Of a DNA stretch of 64,000 nt, positions 1 through 8,678 are shown piece by piece. Source of the DNA: Microbacterium kyungheense (lineage in GTDB: Bacteria; Actinomycetota; Actinomycetes; Actinomycetales; Microbacteriaceae). The notes beneath the pieces were generated by a model. It did not search any database. It was not told where the DNA came from and saw nothing but the letters and a program-made list of their open reading frames with translations. A program made the position numbers and the translations under genes. Each line of letters begins with the position of its first letter. Position 1 is the first letter of the stretch. The stretch lies in assembly GCF_006783905.1 (NCBI RefSeq), contig NZ_VFPE01000002.1, positions 124,001 through 188,000 of the forward strand, written 5' to 3'.

Positions 1-274
1 TGGATGCCGCGACCGCGACGGGATCCGCCGACATCCCCTCGATCGACCCGTCGCCGTCGGGCACGGCCTCGGCGTAGTCGGTGCAGCCCGGGCCGACCAG
101 GTCCGCGGCGGGGTCGGTCGCCATCGCCTCTTCCGTCGGCTCCATGGCCGGCGTCGACGCCTCCGTCGTGGGCTCGGCGGTGGATCCGCCCATGGCGCAG
201 GCCGAGAGTGCGAACGTCGCCGCGACGGCGAGGGCGAGTCCTGCCGAGATACGCGTGCCAGTGATGCGAGACAT
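1..274 (-). CDS. Fasciclin-type (MPT83/MPB70-like) lipoprotein, 3' end beyond window
   Basis: Read leftward from ATG at 274, the first 91 codons give a lipoprotein signal peptide with the lipobox LSAC (Cys near residue 25). A Thr/Pro/Glu-rich linker follows, then the segment [20 protein letters not shown], which precedes the FAS1 domain in actinobacterial MPB70/MPT83-like proteins. The FAS1 domain itself would lie outside the window. A strong Shine-Dalgarno (GAGGAGGA, 279-286 on the minus strand) fixes the start. The gene diverges from dipZ and lies beside sigK-rskA, as expected for a SigK target. Predicted role: secreted, membrane-anchored surface or adhesion protein. The lipoprotein call is seen in the sequence; the fasciclin identity is inferred from the linker and the context. 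Confidence 0.72.
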   Translation of the reverse strand, partial: MSRITGTRISAGLALAVAATFALSACAMGGSTAEPTTEASTPAMEPTEEAMATDPAADLVGPGCTDYAEAVPDGDGSIEGMSADPVAVAAS

Positions 275-353
275 GTCTTCCTCCTCTTCGCGGCCGGTGC
301 GACCGCCTGTGGAGCTCCGTGGGGAGCGTGCCGCGGGAGCGGCGACATCAGCT

Positions 354-380
354 GTTCGGAGACGCGGCGGGATCGGATGG
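354..380 (-). promoter_or_regulatory. Candidate SigK-type promoter of the fasciclin lipoprotein gene
   Basis: On the minus strand CCATCC (380-375) is followed after 15 nt by CCGAAC (359-354). This closely resembles the mycobacterial SigK consensus CCATCC / CCGAAT, although the spacer is a base or two shorter. Transcription would start near 347, giving a leader of about 70 nt before ATG 274. I found no equivalent pair on the plus strand before dipZ. Confidence 0.5.
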
Positions 381-475
381 GACATTCCTGCGCGGAGTTC
401 GGTGGGGGCTCGCAGCATCCCCAATCCGAAGCGCGCTCCGGTGCGAACAGAGCTCGACACGCAAGGGGAGCTCGC

Positions 476-2203
476 ATGGAACTCGTCATCATCGGTCTGC
501 TCGGCGGACTCATCACGGGGATCTCGCCGTGCATCCTGCCGGTGCTGCCGGTCATCTTCCTCACCGGCGGTGCGCAGTCGGCGCGCTTCGAGACCGATGC
601 GTCCGCCGACGTCGTGCCGGCCTCGCGCTGGCGGCCGTACCTGGTGATCGCGGGCCTCGTGACGAGCTTCACGCTGGTCACGCTGCTGGGCTCCCTGCTG
701 CTGGGCGCCCTCGGACTGCCGGCGGACGCACTGCGCTGGGCGGGCATCGCCGTCCTGGTGCTGATCGGCATCGGACTGCTCGTTCCGCGGTTCGAGCGGG
801 TGCTCGAGCGGCCGTTCCAACGCCTTGCGCGGCGTTCGGAGGTCGACAACCGGCGCAACGGGTTCGGAGTGGGCCTGGCGCTGGGCACGGTCTTCGTCCC
901 GTGCGCCGGGCCGGTCCTCGCGGCCATCATCGTCGCGGGGTCGACCGGCCGCGTCGATGCCGGGACGATCGTCCTGACCCTTTCCTTCGCCGTGGGCGTC
1001 GCCGTGCCGCTGCTGTTCTTCGCACTCGCCGGGCGCGGCCTGGTCGAGCGCATCCGGGCCTTCCGCCGGCGCGAGCGCGGTCTGCGGATCGCTGCCGGGG
1101 TGGCGATGCTCGCGCTCGCGGTCGGCCTCGTGTTCGACGTGCCGCAGGCGCTGCAGCGCCTCGTGCCCGACTACACCGCGAGCATCCAGCGGCAGCTCGC
1201 CGACAGCCCCGACGCGCGACGTGCCCTCGATCTCGGGGGTCTGGTCACGGACGAGAACCGGGACCTCGACCGGTGCACCGCCGACGCCACCGAACTGGAG
1301 TCGTGCGGACAGGCGCCGAGCATCCGCGGCATCGACGGGTGGCTCAACACCGCCGGCGGCGCGCCCGTCGACCTCGCTGAGCTGCGGGGACACGTCGTGC
1401 TCGTCGATTTCTGGGCCTACTCGTGCATCAACTGCCAGCGCAGCATCCCTCATGTGGTGGCCTGGGACGCCGCGTACCGCGCCGCCGGCCTGCGTGTCAT
1501 CGGCGTGCATTCTCCTGAGTACGCCTTCGAGAAGGATGCCGCGAACGTCGCCGCCGGGGCACGCGACTTCGGCATCACGTACCCCGTCGCGCTCGACAAC
1601 GACCTGGCCACCTGGACGAACTACCGCAACCGCTACTGGCCGGCGCACTACCTGATCGATGCTGAGGGGACCGTGCGTCACATCTCCTTCGGAGAAGGCG
1701 ACTACGACGTGACAGAGAAGCTCATCCGCGAGCTTCTCAGCGATGCCGACCCCGGCGCCGCGCTGCCGGACCCGACGGAGGTGGCCGACGAGACGCCCGG
1801 CGACACGCGGACGCGCGAGACGTTCCTCGGCTTCGCGAAGGACGTGAACTACGGGGGCAGCGGCGACTATCGCGCGGGCGACGGGGTCTACACGGTGGGC
1901 GCGGCACAGCCGGAGGACTCGTTCGCCCTGGAGGGGGCGTGGCGGATCGAGTCGCAGTTCGCGACGCCGTCGAGCACCGCAGCCGGCGGCATCCGTCTGC
2001 GGTTCCAGGCTCAGGAGGTGCGCATGGTCCTCGCCGGGACGGGTGAGGTGCGCGTGCGCCTCGATGGCGGCGATGAGCAGACGGTGCAGGTGTCGGGGAC
2101 GCCGCGCTCGTACCGCGTCGCCGTGGTGGAGGATGCCGCCCCCCACGTCCTGGACGTCGAGGTGTCAGGCGGGGTCGAGGCCTACTCGTTCACCTTCGGG
2201 TGA
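476..2203 (+). CDS. dipZ: DipZ-like cytochrome c biogenesis / thioredoxin fusion
   Basis: A 575-residue membrane protein with three parts. An N-terminal CcdA/DsbD-like domain (about residues 1-230) contains the redox motif SPCILPVLP and a second [10 protein letters not shown] thioredoxin-like domain follows, with active site CINC at residues 317-320. A C-terminal DipZ-type beta domain begins near [12 protein letters not shown]. It should carry electrons from cytoplasmic thioredoxin across the membrane to exported thiol proteins. ATG 476 is preferred over the in-frame ATG 377 because AAGGGGAG lies just before it and the first transmembrane helix starts at once. The ORF ends 45 nt before sigK. 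In mycobacteria dipZ lies between mpt83 and mpt70, matching the neighbourhood here. Confidence 0.9.
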   Translation: MELVIIGLLGGLITGISPCILPVLPVIFLTGGAQSARFETDASADVVPASRWRPYLVIAGLVTSFTLVTLLGSLLLGALGLPADALRWAGIAVLVLIGIGLLVPRFERVLERPFQRLARRSEVDNRRNGFGVGLALGTVFVPCAGPVLAAIIVAGSTGRVDAGTIVLTLSFAVGVAVPLLFFALAGRGLVERIRAFRRRERGLRIAAGVAMLALAVGLVFDVPQALQRLVPDYTASIQRQLADSPDARRALDLGGLVTDENRDLDRCTADATELESCGQAPSIRGIDGWLNTAGGAPVDLAELRGHVVLVDFWAYSCINCQRSIPHVVAWDAAYRAAGLRVIGVHSPEYAFEKDAANVAAGARDFGITYPVALDNDLATWTNYRNRYWPAHYLIDAEGTVRHISFGEGDYDVTEKLIRELLSDADPGAALPDPTEVADETPGDTRTRETFLGFAKDVNYGGSGDYRAGDGVYTVGAAQPEDSFALEGAWRIESQFATPSSTAAGGIRLRFQAQEVRMVLAGTGEVRVRLDGGDEQTVQVSGTPRSYRVAVVEDAAPHVLDVEVSGGVEAYSFTFG

Positions 2204-2247
2204 GCAAGAGCCGTTCGAGCCGAGGCGGGTGGGGCATGCTGGTGGAC

Positions 2248-2838
2248 ATGGTCATCGACGGGATCGACGTGCCGGAGGACGGCGCGGCGCCGGTCGACCA
2301 TGTCGCCGAGCTACTGGAACGCGTCGCCGGCGGAGACGAGACCGCGTTCGCCCGGCTGTACGACCTGCTGTCGCCCCGGGTGTTCGGTCTGATCCTGCGG
2401 GTCCTCGTCAACCGTGCGCAGAGCGAGGAGGTGCTGCAGGAGGTGTTCCTGGAGGTGTGGCAATCCGCTTCGCGGTTCGCTCCGAACAGAGGACAGGGAC
2501 GATCCTGGGTGCTGACGATCGCCCACCGCAAGGCGGTCGATCGCGTGCGGTCGTCGCAGGCGAGCGCCGACCGGGATGTACGCGCCGGGTTCCGGGACCT
2601 CGAGGTGCCCTTCGACGGCGTCGCGGAACAGGTCGAGCTGAGCATCGAGGGGAGTCGGGTTGCGGCGGCGCTGTCTGCTCTTCCCTCCGCCCAGCGGGAG
2701 GCGCTGACCCTCGCCTACTACGGCGGTTACAGTCAGAGCGAGATCGCGGCGCTCGTGGGCGCACCGCTGGGCACGATCAAGACGAGGATGCGGGACGGGC
2801 TCACGCGACTGAGAGCAGAGATGGGGGTGAACGCGTGA
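2248..2838 (+). CDS. sigK: ECF sigma factor SigK
   Basis: A 196-residue ECF sigma factor. Region 2 is FARLYDLLSPRVFGLILRVL through EEVLQEVFLEVW. Region 4 is LPSAQREALTLAYYGGYSQS with its helix-turn-helix ending GTIKTRM. It should direct RNA polymerase to CCATCC/CCGAA-type promoters and be held at the membrane by RskA. The in-frame GTG 2200 overlaps the dipZ stop and ATG 2236 is also possible. I chose ATG 2248 because a -10-like CATGCT (2235-2240) lies exactly 7 nt before it, the leaderless pattern used throughout the window, and no strong ribosome site precedes the earlier starts. Its stop overlaps the rskA start. Confidence 0.88.
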   Translation: MVIDGIDVPEDGAAPVDHVAELLERVAGGDETAFARLYDLLSPRVFGLILRVLVNRAQSEEVLQEVFLEVWQSASRFAPNRGQGRSWVLTIAHRKAVDRVRSSQASADRDVRAGFRDLEVPFDGVAEQVELSIEGSRVAAALSALPSAQREALTLAYYGGYSQSEIAALVGAPLGTIKTRMRDGLTRLRAEMGVNA

Positions 2839-3614
2839 TGGACGAGCAGGAATTCGCTGAGCTGGCCGCCGGCGCGGCCCTTCACTCGCTGTCGCCGGCC
2901 GACCTCAGAGCCTTCGAGGCCGCTCGCCTCGAGCACCCGGAGTGGGAGCAGCGGGTGGACGTGGATGCGGCCACGGCGGCGGCGCTCTCCGGGGCCGTGC
3001 CCGCGGTCGTGCCTCCGCCGGCCGTCCGCGCGGCGCTGCTGGCTCGTCTGGCGTCGTCGCCCCAGGGCGGTCAGAACGTCGATTCGTCCGCCCCATCCGA
3101 GGCGGTTCGCGGGGAAGACCCGGCTGCGGCCGCAGAGGACGCTCACCGGGCGCCGCGGCGCTGGACGCGCGGGATCCTGGCGCTGGCGGCATCCGTCGCG
3201 CTCCTCGTCGCCCTGGGTGTCGGCGCCGCCCTGATCAGCGACTACGTCAACCGCCCGCCCGCCGTGGTCGCGCTCCAGCAGATCGAGGATGCGCCGGACG
3301 CGCAGTCGGCGACCGGCGAGATCGCCGACGGCGGCAGCGCGACGGCCCACTGGTCGGAGTCGGTCGGCAAGGCCGTCGTCGTGACCGACGACCTGCCTCA
3401 GATCGCCGACGACCAGACCTTCGAGCTCTGGTTCGTCCGCGACGGTGCACCGCTCCCGGCCGGCACCTTCGAATCGGCGTCGGGCACCACGGCAGCGCTC
3501 CTGGAGGGCGCCATGGAGCCGGGCGATGTGATCGCGGTCACCGTCGAGCCGCAGGGCGGTTCGCCGACCGGGCAGCCCTCGACGGAACCGATCCTGGCCA
3601 TCCCGACGGCGTGA
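2838..3614 (+). CDS. rskA: Anti-sigma-K factor RskA
   Basis: 258 residues: an N-terminal anti-sigma part (MDEQEFAELAAGAALHSLS), one transmembrane helix near residues 112-134 (GILALAASVALLVALGVGAA), and an extracytoplasmic RskA domain with the typical FELWFVRDG and AGTF strands. It should bind SigK inside the cell and release it after regulated proteolysis. Its ATG shares one base with the sigK stop (TGATG), so the two are translationally coupled. It lacks a HxxxCxxC zinc motif, as known RskA proteins do. It ends 13 nt before the end of the convergent kinase gene. Confidence 0.88.
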   Translation: MDEQEFAELAAGAALHSLSPADLRAFEAARLEHPEWEQRVDVDAATAAALSGAVPAVVPPPAVRAALLARLASSPQGGQNVDSSAPSEAVRGEDPAAAAEDAHRAPRRWTRGILALAASVALLVALGVGAALISDYVNRPPAVVALQQIEDAPDAQSATGEIADGGSATAHWSESVGKAVVVTDDLPQIADDQTFELWFVRDGAPLPAGTFESASGTTAALLEGAMEPGDVIAVTVEPQGGSPTGQPSTEPILAIPTA

Positions 3615-3627
3615 GCGCGGGCGTCGG

Positions 3628-5100
3628 TCAGCCGCGCCCCTTGCCGTTGCCGTTGCCGCTGTTGCTGCCGGGCCCGTTGCCGTTGCCGTTGCCGTTGTTG
3701 TTGCCGGGGCCGCTGTTGCCGCCGCCACCCGCGCCTGCGCCGGTGTCTGCGCCGGTGTCTGCCGGCGGGGCCTGGTCGGAGGGGGTGTCCTCAGCCGGGG
3801 CGTTGACGGGTGCCTCCTCGGCAGGAGCGTCCTCCGTCGGCGCCGGTGAGAGCTTCTCGACGGGCGACGTGGGTGTCGGGTCGGGGATCACAGCCCAGGT
3901 GTCCGCCAGCCAGAGCGTTCCCAGCGCCAGGCCGACGGCGAGGATCGCGGCCAGCACCACTCCGATCACCAGCGCGCGACGGGAAGGCCGGCGCGCCTCG
4001 TCCGGGAGGAGCATGAGGCGGGACGCACCCGATCGGGGGTCGGGCTCAGGGTCGGCGACGGGCTCGGCGTCCGCGGACATCCCCGTTCCGACGACGGACA
4101 CGCGGGCGTCGCGGCGGAGAGCACCGGAGCCATCGAGGGGCGGTGCCGGTGCCGGCTGCGGAAAGATCTGCGTCGGTCCCGTGGCGGGCGCGGCGATCGG
4201 CGTGGCGACGGGCGCCGTCGACGGGTCGGCGTTCTCGCGGGCGAGCGCGTTCTCCATCGCCGCGAGGCGCGACGCCGCCTCGACCACTTCGAGCGCGGTC
4301 GGACGGTCGTCGGGCCGGATCGCCGTCATCCCGCGCAGCAGCCCCTGCCAGGACGGGTGGAGAGAGGCGGGGATCTCGGGCGCCGCCGACAGCCGCGCCA
4401 TCACGGTGCCGATGCCCTCGACGTCGCCGAACGGCCGTTCGCCCGTCAGCGCCTCGATCAGCAGCAGACCGAAGGCGTAGATGTCGGCTGCCGGCGCCGG
4501 CACGACGCCGCGCGCTTGCTCGGGAGCCACGTACGCCATCGTGCCGACGATGATTCCGGGGGTCGTCACGCGCGCGGAATCCATCAGGTACGCGATGCCG
4601 AAGTCGCCCAGCTTCGCGCGCCACTCCCATCCGGGCCGCGGCGACGGCGAGAGCATCACGTTCGAGGGTTTGATGTCACGGTGGATGACGCCGTGGTCGT
4701 GTGCGACGTGCAGCCCTTCCGCGATGTCGATCGCGATGGACGCCACGACCCGCGGCTCGACCGGGCCGCGGGCGATCAGGTCCCGCAGGGTGATGCCCTT
4801 GACGTGCTCCATCACGAGGTAGCTGACGGCATCCCTGCCGATGCGGGCGTCGAACACGGTGACGAGCGAATGGTGGCTGAGCGAGGCCAGCAGTGTCGTC
4901 TCGGACAGTGCCCGTTCGACGGAGTCGATTCCGTCCGTGGGCTCACGGAACACCTTCACGGCCACCGACCGCCGCAAATGGGTGTCGTCGGCGCGGTACA
5001 CCCTCGCCATGCCGCCCTCGCCGATCCGCTCCCGCAGCAGATACCGGTCATCGAGCAGCTCGCCGGTGGAGAGCTCTCCAGACGCGAGCAAGTCAGTCAC
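3628..5100 (-). CDS. Membrane Ser/Thr protein kinase (PknB-like)
   Basis: 490 residues. The kinase domain (about 18-275) has the glycine loop GEGGMARVY, VAVK lysine near 49, HRDIKPSN catalytic loop near 140, DFG near 166 and APEQ. A Pro/Ala-rich juxtamembrane stretch, one transmembrane helix (about 376-400) and an outer Pro/Ala/Thr-rich tail follow, ending in a Gly/Asn low-complexity run. There are no PASTA repeats, so the outer part is not a PknB-type muropeptide sensor. GTG 5100 is chosen over the in-frame GTG 5112 because GGGAGGA lies directly upstream of it. The substrate is unknown. It converges on rskA. Confidence 0.88.
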   Translation of the reverse strand: MTDLLASGELSTGELLDDRYLLRERIGEGGMARVYRADDTHLRRSVAVKVFREPTDGIDSVERALSETTLLASLSHHSLVTVFDARIGRDAVSYLVMEHVKGITLRDLIARGPVEPRVVASIAIDIAEGLHVAHDHGVIHRDIKPSNVMLSPSPRPGWEWRAKLGDFGIAYLMDSARVTTPGIIVGTMAYVAPEQARGVVPAPAADIYAFGLLLIEALTGERPFGDVEGIGTVMARLSAAPEIPASLHPSWQGLLRGMTAIRPDDRPTALEVVEAASRLAAMENALARENADPSTAPVATPIAAPATGPTQIFPQPAPAPPLDGSGALRRDARVSVVGTGMSADAEPVADPEPDPRSGASRLMLLPDEARRPSRRALVIGVVLAAILAVGLALGTLWLADTWAVIPDPTPTSPVEKLSPAPTEDAPAEEAPVNAPAEDTPSDQAPPADTGADTGAGAGGGGNSGPGNNNGNGNGNGPGSNSGNGNGKGRG

Positions 5101-5293
5101 GTGTCCTCCCACCCGATGCGCGCACCCCTCCGGCGCCGCACCGTGCCTTCATCCACGTTACGGAGAGGGGAACCTGTCCACAGGGGCTTGACGAGTCGCC
5201 GTCGACGTGCATGCCGCCGTCGCCGCCGCTACACTCCGCGCGGGCAAGGCGTCCTCCCAGCCTCACGCACGCCCTCTGCGGCATGCTGGAAGC

Positions 5294-5911
5294 ATGACGG
5301 GGGACGGGGAGCGCGAGACGGATGCCGCAGGTCAGGGCGCCGAACCGCTGATTCCACCGGTCCCCGACGTCCCCGCCTCCGAGGCGGCAGCCGCCGCTCC
5401 CGTGCCGGCGCACGGACCGACCACCGACACGGTGACCGTGCAGGCGCAGAGCCGCCGCAACTGGAACCGTGTGATCGGCGGGTTCGCGGCATCCCTCGTC
5501 GTCCTCACCGGGGTGGGATTCGCGGTCGCGACCATCAACGAGCGCTTCCATCTCTCGCCCCAGGCTGCCGCGCTCGCGGAGGTGGACGACGCGGGGGACG
5601 CTGCATCGGCGACGGTCAAGGTGATCGGCGGCGGCATCGCGACGGCGCGATGGTCTGCGGATGCCGGACTGCTCGTGCTGACCACCCAGCGGGTCGCCGC
5701 GCTGGGTGCCGGGCAGACGCTCGCCGCCTGGGTCATGCGCGACGGCGATCCCTTCGACGCAGGAACGTTCGACCCCGACGCCGCCGGATCGGCCACTCTC
5801 GTGATCGACGACTGGAAGCCCGCGGAAGCGCTCATCATCACGGTGGAGCGCGCCGACGACATGATCACCCGCCCGCTCGGCGACACCATCGCGCGCATCC
5901 CCACCGAGTGA
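5294..5911 (+). CDS. Membrane-anchored RskA-type domain without anti-sigma region
   Basis: 205 residues: a Pro/Ala-rich cytoplasmic N-terminus (about 60 residues), one transmembrane helix (VIGGFAASLVVLTGVGFAVA) and an outer domain homologous to the RskA C-terminus (TLAAWVMRDGDPFDAGTF aligns with FELWFVRDGAPLPAGTF of the RskA encoded 2.5 kb upstream). The N-terminal sigma-binding helices are absent and no sigma gene adjoins it. It may bind the same outer signal or protease, or be a diverged duplicate. CATGCT (5282-5287), 6 nt before ATG 5294, suggests a leaderless mRNA. It diverges from the kinase gene, with 193 bp between their starts. Confidence 0.75.
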   Translation: MTGDGERETDAAGQGAEPLIPPVPDVPASEAAAAAPVPAHGPTTDTVTVQAQSRRNWNRVIGGFAASLVVLTGVGFAVATINERFHLSPQAAALAEVDDAGDAASATVKVIGGGIATARWSADAGLLVLTTQRVAALGAGQTLAAWVMRDGDPFDAGTFDPDAAGSATLVIDDWKPAEALIITVERADDMITRPLGDTIARIPTE

Positions 5912-5931
5912 CGTTTCGGTAGCCTGGGGCG

Positions 5932-6357
5932 GTGGCATCCGCCCCGCAGAAGACCGCACCCCCGCAGACGACGCAGACGCTCGCGCACCTGCGCCGCGCG
6001 CGCGACCTCATGGACCGCGACTACGCGGAGCCCCTCGACGTGCCCACGATGGCCGCGAAGGCCCTGATGTCGCCGGCCCATTTCTCGCGCGAGTTCAAGG
6101 CGGCCTACGGTGAGACCCCGTACGCGTATCTCATGACCCGGCGCATCGAACGGGCCATGGCGCTGCTGCGCGACGGTGCGTCGGTGACCGACGCGTGCAC
6201 CGCCGTCGGGGCGACCTCGCTGGGGTCGTTCAGCTCGACCTTCGCCGAGATCGTCGGAGAGACCCCGTCGTCGTACCGTGCGCGGCCCCACGACGCCGCC
6301 GAGGCGATGCCGCTGTGCGTCGCGAAGATCCTCACACGCCCCACCCGGTACGTCTGA
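5932..6357 (+). CDS. Small AraC-family transcriptional regulator
   Basis: 141 residues that are almost only the two-helix-turn-helix AraC DNA-binding domain (LDVPTMAAKALMSPAHFSRE and DACTAVGATSLGSFSSTF), with no sensor domain. Such minimal AraC proteins often sit beside a glyoxalase-like gene, as here. The start is GTG 5932, placed by TAGCCT (5920-5925), 6 nt upstream, as a leaderless start. It lies 20 nt after the RskA-like gene. The effector is unknown, and control of the following VOC gene is inferred from adjacency. Confidence 0.88.
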   Translation: MASAPQKTAPPQTTQTLAHLRRARDLMDRDYAEPLDVPTMAAKALMSPAHFSREFKAAYGETPYAYLMTRRIERAMALLRDGASVTDACTAVGATSLGSFSSTFAEIVGETPSSYRARPHDAAEAMPLCVAKILTRPTRYV

Positions 6358-6410
6358 ACCGAGCAGGATCGGAGAAGCACGGGCCGTCACGGGTCCGTAG
6401 CGTGGCAGCC

Positions 6411-6818
6411 ATGACGAACATCGCACTGGCATACAGCCCCATCACCGTCGACGACGTCGACGCCGCCATCCCGTTCTATCGAGACGGCCTCGGCCTCGAG
6501 GTCGTCAACGACGTCGCCTACGACGGCCACCGCTGGGTCAGCTTCGGCTTTCCCGGGCAGCCCGGCCTCTCGCTGGTCGTGTCCGACCCCACCGCCGGCC
6601 GTTCGCCCGAGGACGGCGAAGCGCTGCAGCGGCTCGTCGTGAAGGGCTCCGGCCCGGGACCGTACGTCTTCACCACCACGGACCTCGACGCCACGTTCGA
6701 GAAGCTGCGGGAGTTCGGCGCCGAGGTGCTGCAGGAGCCGAAGGAGCAGGGCTGGGGGCCGCGCGACGCGGCGTTCCGCGACCCGTCGGGCAACCACATC
6801 CGCCTCAACCAGGTCTGA
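6411..6818 (+). CDS. VOC (glyoxalase/bleomycin-resistance) family protein
   Basis: 135 residues with one vicinal-oxygen-chelate domain: a first beta-alpha module at ITVDDVDAAIPFYRDGLGLE and the terminal metal-site strand AAFRDPSGNHIRLNQV. Such proteins bind a divalent metal through His/Glu and act as lyases, dioxygenases or drug-binding proteins; the substrate cannot be read from the sequence. The start ATG 6411 follows TAGCGT (6398-6403) by 7 nt, so it is probably leaderless and transcribed separately from the AraC gene 53 nt upstream, its likely regulator. Confidence 0.85.
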   Translation: MTNIALAYSPITVDDVDAAIPFYRDGLGLEVVNDVAYDGHRWVSFGFPGQPGLSLVVSDPTAGRSPEDGEALQRLVVKGSGPGPYVFTTTDLDATFEKLREFGAEVLQEPKEQGWGPRDAAFRDPSGNHIRLNQV

Positions 6819-6918
6819 CCCGGAGTCCGACATGTGTCTGCCGTGGATCGCCGCGATGCAGCTCGAGCAGGCCGCCGAAGCGGAGCGGGTGCTCGTCCCG
6901 GCGGGTAGCCTGGACGAG

Positions 6919-7557
6919 ATGAGCGATTCGTCCCGTGAGTTCCACAAACCCGTCCGCCGGCCGGCTGAACTCTTCGACCGGACGTTCTCGGCCGAGGACC
7001 CGGCCGAGGTCTCGCGTGTCGCCCACACCACCGCGCACGCTCTCCTGGCGCGGGTGCGGGCCGACCCCGATGCGGAGACGGTCGACCGGCTGGTGTCGTT
7101 CACCGACGAGCACGGCATCGACGACCTCGCCGAGCTGTGGTCGCGCTCGCCGTCGCGCAGCCTGCCGGGCGCGCTGTGGCGACTGTACCTCGTGCAGCTC
7201 ATGATCCACGACGACCCGCGCACGGCCGCGCTCCTGTACGAGCGCGGCCGTGCCGAGCTCGCCTCGGCGGACGACGTCGTGGCCGGCGCGCCGTCACCTG
7301 CCGGGCCCGAGGAGCTGGTCGCGCTCGTCGACACGATCCTGCGCGGCCTGTTCGAGGGGGACTTCGCCGTCGCGCTGGACCGTGCCGCCGCGTTCTGCCG
7401 CGTGCAGGCATCCGGTGCCACGCACGTGGCCGACGACTACGAGAACACCGAGCCCGAGCGCGCCTCGGCGTTCACGACGCGGGCTCTCCGTCTCTCGGAC
7501 TACGGTGCCGACCTGTCCGCGTGCGCCGCGCTGTGGCGCCGCGACGCCCTCACCTGA
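6919..7557 (+). CDS. Conserved hypothetical protein
   Basis: 212 residues beginning MSDSSREFHKPVRRPAELFD. It looks soluble and mainly helical, with no signal peptide, membrane span, cysteine cluster or catalytic motif I can name. I recognise it as a type found in related genomes but without assigned function. The longer reading from 6832 is rejected because TAGCCT (6906-6911) lies 7 nt before ATG 6919, the leaderless arrangement. It stands alone between the VOC gene and the palindromic repeat. Confidence 0.7.
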   Translation: MSDSSREFHKPVRRPAELFDRTFSAEDPAEVSRVAHTTAHALLARVRADPDAETVDRLVSFTDEHGIDDLAELWSRSPSRSLPGALWRLYLVQLMIHDDPRTAALLYERGRAELASADDVVAGAPSPAGPEELVALVDTILRGLFEGDFAVALDRAAAFCRVQASGATHVADDYENTEPERASAFTTRALRLSDYGADLSACAALWRRDALT

Positions 7558-7623
7558 GGGATCGCTCCACCTCGACGCCCATTCGCCCGTGGCCGACCGG
7601 CGGGTCTGCGTGGCCCCTGATCG

Positions 7624-7724
7624 CAGAATCGGATCCGCTCACGCGGAGGCTCAGCGCGACACGCCGGCTTGCGGCATCCCGCACCGGCGTGTCGCGCACG
7701 CCGTCCGCGTGAGCGGATCCGAGC
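7624..7724. repeat. Palindromic repeat element, copy 1
   Basis: A ~100-bp nested palindrome. The outer arms TCGGATCCGCTCACGCGGA and TCCGCGTGAGCGGATCCGA match over 19 bp. The inner arms GCGACACGCCGG and CCGGCGTGTCGC match over 12 bp, around a centre containing GCGGCATCC. A related copy lies at 8679-8778, beyond the next gene, and both begin with CAGAATCGGATCCGC. It could be a REP/BIME-like element, a transcript-end structure or a non-autonomous mobile element. The rest of the gap 7558-7824 shows nothing further. Confidence 0.8.
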
Positions 7725-7824
7725 GAACGACGCCGCTTCCTCCCCAGGCAACGCCGGGCGCGACTTGTGCACGGATCGTTATCCCGGAGCGGAGAGGGGA
7801 TGCCGGCGGCCGCAGTCTGAAGCC

Positions 7825-8655
7825 ATGTGCACTGTCGATCAACCTGCGGTCGTCGCGTTCCGCGAGCTGGCCGCGGCCGGCAGCACCGCGCGTCTGGTGA
7901 AACAGGACGTGGCGTCAGGGAAGCTGGTCAGGGTCCGCCGCGGGGTCTACCTCCGTGCCGGAGCGTGTCCACCCGTTGCCAGCGCCGGCGCGCACGGCGG
8001 ATCCCTGGCGTGCGTCTCGGCTGCGGCGCACCTCGGACTCTGGGTGCTTCGCCAGGACGACTCGGTGCACGTGTGGGTCCGGGCGCACGGGCGTTCGTAT
8101 CCGCACGGCGACTGCCACTGCACACCTCACTGGGACGACGGCTCGACCACCGACGTATTCGGGATGCCGAGTGTTCCGCGGATACTGCGCCAGATCGCCC
8201 TGTGCCGCGGCCTCGAGGCGTTCTTCGTGACCCTCGAATCGGCGCGTCGCATGGGTCTCATCGACGCGGCCGGACTGACCTGGCTGCGCCAAGCCGTGGG
8301 GCCGGCGGCTCGCGAGGCCGTCGACTTCTCGCGCCATGACGCCGACAGCGGCTTGGAGTCGCTCTTTCGGTGGCGACTGCGGCGCTACGGGCTCTCGGTG
8401 CGCACGCAGATCAAGGTGACGTCGGTAGGCCGCGTCGACTTTCTGATCGGGGAGCGTCTGATCGTCGAGGTGGACGGGGTGCCCAACCACGATGACGAGT
8501 CGCATCGTCACAAGGATCTGGTTCGCGACGCGAACGCGGCGGCGTGGGGCTACCTCACGCTGCGGTTCGACTACGCTCTCGTCGTCCACGACTGGGCCAC
8601 CGTCGAGGGGGCAGTTCTCGCGTACATCGACCGCGGCCTCCACCTCGCCCGATAA
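7825..8655 (+). CDS. AbiEi-like N-terminus fused to DUF559 (Vsr-fold) nuclease domain
   Basis: 276 residues. The N-terminal part (VVAFRELAAAGSTARLVKQD, then LVRVRRGVYLRAG) is the winged helix of AbiEi-type antitoxins. The C-terminal part (about 190-276) is a DUF559/Vsr-like PD-(D/E)xK domain with candidate catalytic residues in DSGLESLF, GRVDFLI and LIVEVDGVPNH. Such proteins are common in actinobacteria, and their role in DNA repair, defence or regulation is not established. No AbiEii toxin gene adjoins. ATG 7825 was chosen because the domain starts there and upstream sequence is repeat-derived. The gene lies between two palindromic elements, suggesting an accessory unit. Confidence 0.75.
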   Translation: MCTVDQPAVVAFRELAAAGSTARLVKQDVASGKLVRVRRGVYLRAGACPPVASAGAHGGSLACVSAAAHLGLWVLRQDDSVHVWVRAHGRSYPHGDCHCTPHWDDGSTTDVFGMPSVPRILRQIALCRGLEAFFVTLESARRMGLIDAAGLTWLRQAVGPAAREAVDFSRHDADSGLESLFRWRLRRYGLSVRTQIKVTSVGRVDFLIGERLIVEVDGVPNHDDESHRHKDLVRDANAAAWGYLTLRFDYALVVHDWATVEGAVLAYIDRGLHLAR

Positions 8656-8678
8656 TCGCTCCCGTCGGCGCCGGTTCA

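Noticed and set aside
377..475. N-terminal extension of dipZ from ATG 377
   Set aside because: It would put 33 polar residues before the first helix and lacks a ribosome site; AAGGGGAG before ATG 476 is better.
2733..3728. Minus-strand 331-codon frame opposite rskA
   Set aside because: Antisense to rskA with no motifs.
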